Shown piece after piece: positions 4,987 to 7,133 of a DNA stretch of 7,133 bases; position 1 is the first letter of the stretch, and every line of letters begins with the position of its first letter. The notes beneath the pieces were generated by a model that saw only the letters and a program-made list of their open reading frames with translations, had not been told where the DNA came from and searched no databases. Origin of the DNA: Clostridia bacterium (GTDB lineage: Bacteria > Bacillota > Clostridia > Christensenellales > DTU072); the NCBI GenBank assembly GCA_028699795.1, contig JAQVTZ010000098.1, positions 1 through 7,133 on the forward strand, written 5' to 3'. Made by a program: the position numbers and the translations under genes.

Positions 4987-6822
4987 CTAACGCTTTTTCT
5001 TTGGATTCACCCTATATTTTGCGGGCGGTGAAGATTTGATTAAACAATTCGGCCCGTTTCCTATCAGATAGTTCATGTTCTCCTTTTCCAAAGCGGCTTT
5101 TACAATTTCGTAATTTTGGGGAAAGCCGTATTGCATCAATGCGCGTTGGGCGCGCTTTTCTTCTTTGTCGCGGGGAACATATACTTCCTGCATGGTATCG
5201 GGGTTGATGCCCGTATAATACATTGTGGTTGCTTTGGTGGAAGGCGTCGGGTAAAAGTCTTGCACCTGCAACGGCATATAATGGATGCTTTTTAAGAAAA
5301 CCGCGAGCTCGATGGCATCTCTTGTGGTACTGCCCGGATGAGAACTGATTAGATACGGAACAAGAAACTGTTTATAACCAAGCTCGGAATTGATTTTTTT
5401 ATAGTCTTCGGAAAACTTGCGGTAAAGACGGAATGACGGTTTGCCCATAATCTTGAGCACACTTTCGGAGCAATGCTCGGGCGCTACTTTCAGCTGACCG
5501 CTAATATGGTGTTCCACCAATTCTTTCAGGATTTTTTTGTAATTGGGGTCCAGCATCAAATAATCGTAGCGTATCCCACTTCTGATAAATACCTTTTTTA
5601 TGCCGGGAAGCTCTCTCATCTCTCTCAAAATGTCCAGATAGCCGCTGTGACAGGCTTTCAGATTGTCGCATGCGGTATATCCAAGGCAGCTTTTGCCGAT
5701 ACAACTGCCCTGTTTTGCCTGCTTTGCACACGAGGGAATCCGCATATTGGCGCTGGGCCCGCTTACATCGTTGATATACCCCTTAAAGTCGGGCATTTTG
5801 GTAAGGAGTTTTGCTTCCCGAAGCATACTTTCTTTGCTTCTTGCCGAAATAAGTCGTCCTTGCAGCATCGTAATCGAGCAATAAGCGCATGCGCCAAAAC
5901 AGCCTCTGTGCGAGGTAACCGAAAACTTGACTTCGGTAAGCGCGGGCACTCCGTCCTTATAGCGGGGATGATACTCCCGCATATAAGGCAATTCGTACAC
6001 ATAATCCAGCTGCTCCGTCGTAAGCGGATATTGTGGCGGATTGACAACCACATACCGCTTCCCGTGTTTTTGCAAAAGCGGCTTATTCGCCGTATGCTCG
6101 CTGTTGTTATATTGCGTATTAAAAGCTTTTACATAGCTCTTTTGATTGGCAGATACTTCTTCATAAGAAGGTAAAAACTGAACTTGACCATTGTCCATTT
6201 TCTGTTGAATGGATGGCTCAATCCCGTTTTGCATCAGATAAGCGGTGCCTCGGATATCTTTGATATCTTTTAGCCGTACGCCTTTTTTTAGCATAGACAG
6301 AATATCCCATAAAGGTCTTTCGCCCATACCGTATATCAATAAATCCGCGCCGCTGTCAATTAAAATAGAAGGTAAAACCGTATCTTGCCAATAATCGTAA
6401 TGGGCAAACCGTCTGAGGCTTGCTTCTACACCGCCGATAATTACAGGGAGTTGCGGAAACAATCTTTTTAGATTTTTGGTATGAAATGTTACCGCTCTAT
6501 CGGGTGTGCGTCCGCATCTGCCGCCTTCGCTGTAGCTGTCGTGATCCCTCTTGATTTTGGCAACCGAATAATTAGCAACCATGCTGTCCACCACTCCTCC
6601 GCTAACCATAAAAGCTATCTTTGGGTTTCCTAAAGCTATATATTCGGCATCTGAAAGCGGTTGCGGTAAGATAGCAACGGAAAACCCCTCACTCTCGATA
6701 AGCCTCGAAATAATTGCGTGACCAAAAGACGGATGGTCTACATAAGCATCCGCAGTCACGACAATAAAGTCCGGTACCGAACCTTTTAATTCCTCTTTGG
6801 TTGTTGGAAGAAATCCGTTCAT
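4987..6822 (-). CDS. YgiQ family radical SAM protein
   Basis: This 611-residue protein aligns along its length with the YgiQ/UPF0313 pattern. The N-terminal part has F-L-P-T-T-K-E-E-L (4-12), T-A-D-A-Y-V-D-H-P-S-F-G (23-34), G-G-V-V-D-S-M-V-A-N-Y (75-85), G-R-T-P-D-R-A-V (104-111) and S-L-R-R-F-A-H-Y-D-Y-W-Q-D (135-147). The radical SAM cluster motif CX3CX2C is C308, C312, C315 (G-C-F-G-A-C-A-Y-C). A second cysteine-rich stretch has C365, C374, C379, C385 and C391. The C-terminal DUF3362-like part has Q-D-F-Y-P-T-P (521-527) and T-T-M-Y-Y-T-G (532-538). The reaction of this family is not established. Start at ATG 6822: it lies just before the conserved F-L-P block and no later start would fit. 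No SD is present, and the promoter makes the mRNA leaderless. It stands alone, with a terminator upstream and a 300-base space before lysA. Confidence 0.94.
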   Translation of the reverse strand: MNGFLPTTKEELKGSVPDFIVVTADAYVDHPSFGHAIISRLIESEGFSVAILPQPLSDAEYIALGNPKIAFMVSGGVVDSMVANYSVAKIKRDHDSYSEGGRCGRTPDRAVTFHTKNLKRLFPQLPVIIGGVEASLRRFAHYDYWQDTVLPSILIDSGADLLIYGMGERPLWDILSMLKKGVRLKDIKDIRGTAYLMQNGIEPSIQQKMDNGQVQFLPSYEEVSANQKSYVKAFNTQYNNSEHTANKPLLQKHGKRYVVVNPPQYPLTTEQLDYVYELPYMREYHPRYKDGVPALTEVKFSVTSHRGCFGACAYCSITMLQGRLISARSKESMLREAKLLTKMPDFKGYINDVSGPSANMRIPSCAKQAKQGSCIGKSCLGYTACDNLKACHSGYLDILREMRELPGIKKVFIRSGIRYDYLMLDPNYKKILKELVEHHISGQLKVAPEHCSESVLKIMGKPSFRLYRKFSEDYKKINSELGYKQFLVPYLISSHPGSTTRDAIELAVFLKSIHYMPLQVQDFYPTPSTKATTMYYTGINPDTMQEVYVPRDKEEKRAQRALMQYGFPQNYEIVKAALEKENMNYLIGNGPNCLIKSSPPAKYRVNPKKKR

Positions 6823-6832
6823 AATCGATACT

Positions 6833-6861
6833 ATTATACACTGAATAGAGATTATAATCAA
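6833..6861 (-). promoter_or_regulatory. Sigma-70/sigma-A promoter of the YgiQ-family gene, leaderless
   Basis: TTGATT at 6861-6856 and a perfect TATAAT at 6838-6833 are separated by 17 bases. Ten bases lie between the -10 and ATG 6822, so the predicted start point is only about three or four bases before the codon. The sequence upstream of the ATG (AGTATCGATT) has no SD. Confidence 0.78.
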
Positions 6862-6917
6862 ACAATGCCAAACGAATCCAAAATATTATCGCAACAATTG
6901 TATTTCCCGTTTTTCTA

Positions 6918-6956
6918 CACAAAAAAAGCGTCCTTTCGGACGCCATTATTTTTGTG
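6918..6956 (-). terminator. Intrinsic terminator after the PEP carboxykinase gene
   Basis: On the minus strand GCGTCC-GAAA-GGACGC (6943-6928) forms a six-base-pair GC-rich stem with a GAAA loop, followed by seven T residues (6927-6921). It begins 17 bases after the stop at 6961. The flanks CAC-AAAAA (6918-6925) and TTTTT-GTG (6949-6956) are also complementary and could extend the stem. The plus-strand reading also has a T-rich flank, so weak bidirectional action is possible. Confidence 0.92.
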
Positions 6957-6960
6957 GATT

Positions 6961-7131
6961 TTATGCTTTTCGCAAATTCGACTTTAGTTTCTTTAGTTCT
7001 CTTGTGAGCTCTTTGGGCAACCTGTCGCCAAACTTGGTAAAGAATTCTTCGATACCTTTCGCTTCGGCCTTCCATACCGCTTTATCTACTTCCAAAAGTC
7101 CTTTTAAGGTATCGGGATTGACTTCGTCTTT
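6961..7131 (-). CDS. pckG: Phosphoenolpyruvate carboxykinase (GTP), C-terminal 56 residues
   Basis: Only the C-terminus is inside the window; the frame is open to the right edge. It reads L-L-E-V-D-K-A-V-W-K-A-E (12-23 of the visible part), I-E-E-F-F-T-K-F-G-D-R-L-P (27-39), K-E-L-T-R-E-L-K-K-L-K (40-50) and ends SNLRKA. This matches the conserved tail of GTP-dependent PEPCK (L-L.VD...W..E...I..F...FGD.LP.EL..EL..L). The enzyme interconverts oxaloacetate plus GTP with phosphoenolpyruvate, CO2 and GDP in the cytoplasm. In anaerobes it can run toward oxaloacetate. The active-site parts (kinase P-loop and metal ligands) lie outside the window, so activity cannot be judged. The TAA at 6963-6961 is followed by a strong terminator, so this gene ends its own transcript. 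Confidence 0.85.
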   Translation of the reverse strand, partial: KDEVNPDTLKGLLEVDKAVWKAEAKGIEEFFTKFGDRLPKELTRELKKLKSNLRKA

Positions 7132-7133
7132 TA

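Noticed and set aside
5473..6174. 233-codon plus-strand open frame opposite the radical SAM gene
   Set aside because: It lies entirely antisense to a strongly conserved coding region and its translation shows no recognisable motif or SD. It is a by-product of the codon use of the minus-strand gene.

Overview
All recognisable genes in this window lie on the minus strand, so transcription runs from the right edge to the left. Gene content points to an anaerobic, Gram-positive-type Firmicute, probably a Clostridia relative. The indicators are strong AGGAGG-type Shine-Dalgarno (SD) sites, YitT (DUF161/DUF2179) and DUF975 membrane proteins, a Listeria-Bacteroides (Flg_new) repeat protein, a clostridial-style diaminopimelate decarboxylase and a GTP-type PEP carboxykinase. 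I cannot assign a genus. The base composition looks even across the window, and I see no integrase, transposase, phage gene or tRNA.

Layout from right to left. (1) 7131-6961: the last 56 codons of a GTP-dependent phosphoenolpyruvate carboxykinase, closed by a clear intrinsic terminator at 6921-6943. (2) 6822-4987: a full-length YgiQ-family radical SAM protein, with a consensus promoter placed so close to the ATG that the mRNA should be leaderless. (3) 4986-4747: a 240-base gene-free gap holding an AT-rich heptamer tract, including a perfect 29-base direct repeat, then the lysA promoter. (4) 4686-3427: lysA, with a short leader and a normal SD. (5) 3380-2421: a YitT-family membrane protein with its own near-leaderless promoter in the 46-base gap after lysA. 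(6) 2366 to the left edge: a tightly packed set of five genes. These are a DUF975 membrane protein, a KynB-like metal-dependent cyclase, a SecB-like export chaperone, a signal-peptide/single-TM protein with one Flg_new repeat, and the start of a membrane-anchored protein cut by the edge. Overlaps of 14, 7 and 4 bases and good SDs suggest co-translation.

The right half is housekeeping: gluconeogenesis, a radical SAM enzyme and lysine/peptidoglycan precursor synthesis. The left cluster is the least ordinary part. It places a SecB-type chaperone directly before, and overlapping, a gene for an exported membrane-anchored protein, with a small-molecule cyclase in the same unit. A functional link is inference, but the chaperone-client arrangement is testable. 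The second point of interest is two promoters of the same architecture (TTGnnn-17-TATAAT with 10-11 bases to an SD-less ATG), which suggests routine use of leaderless mRNAs in this organism.
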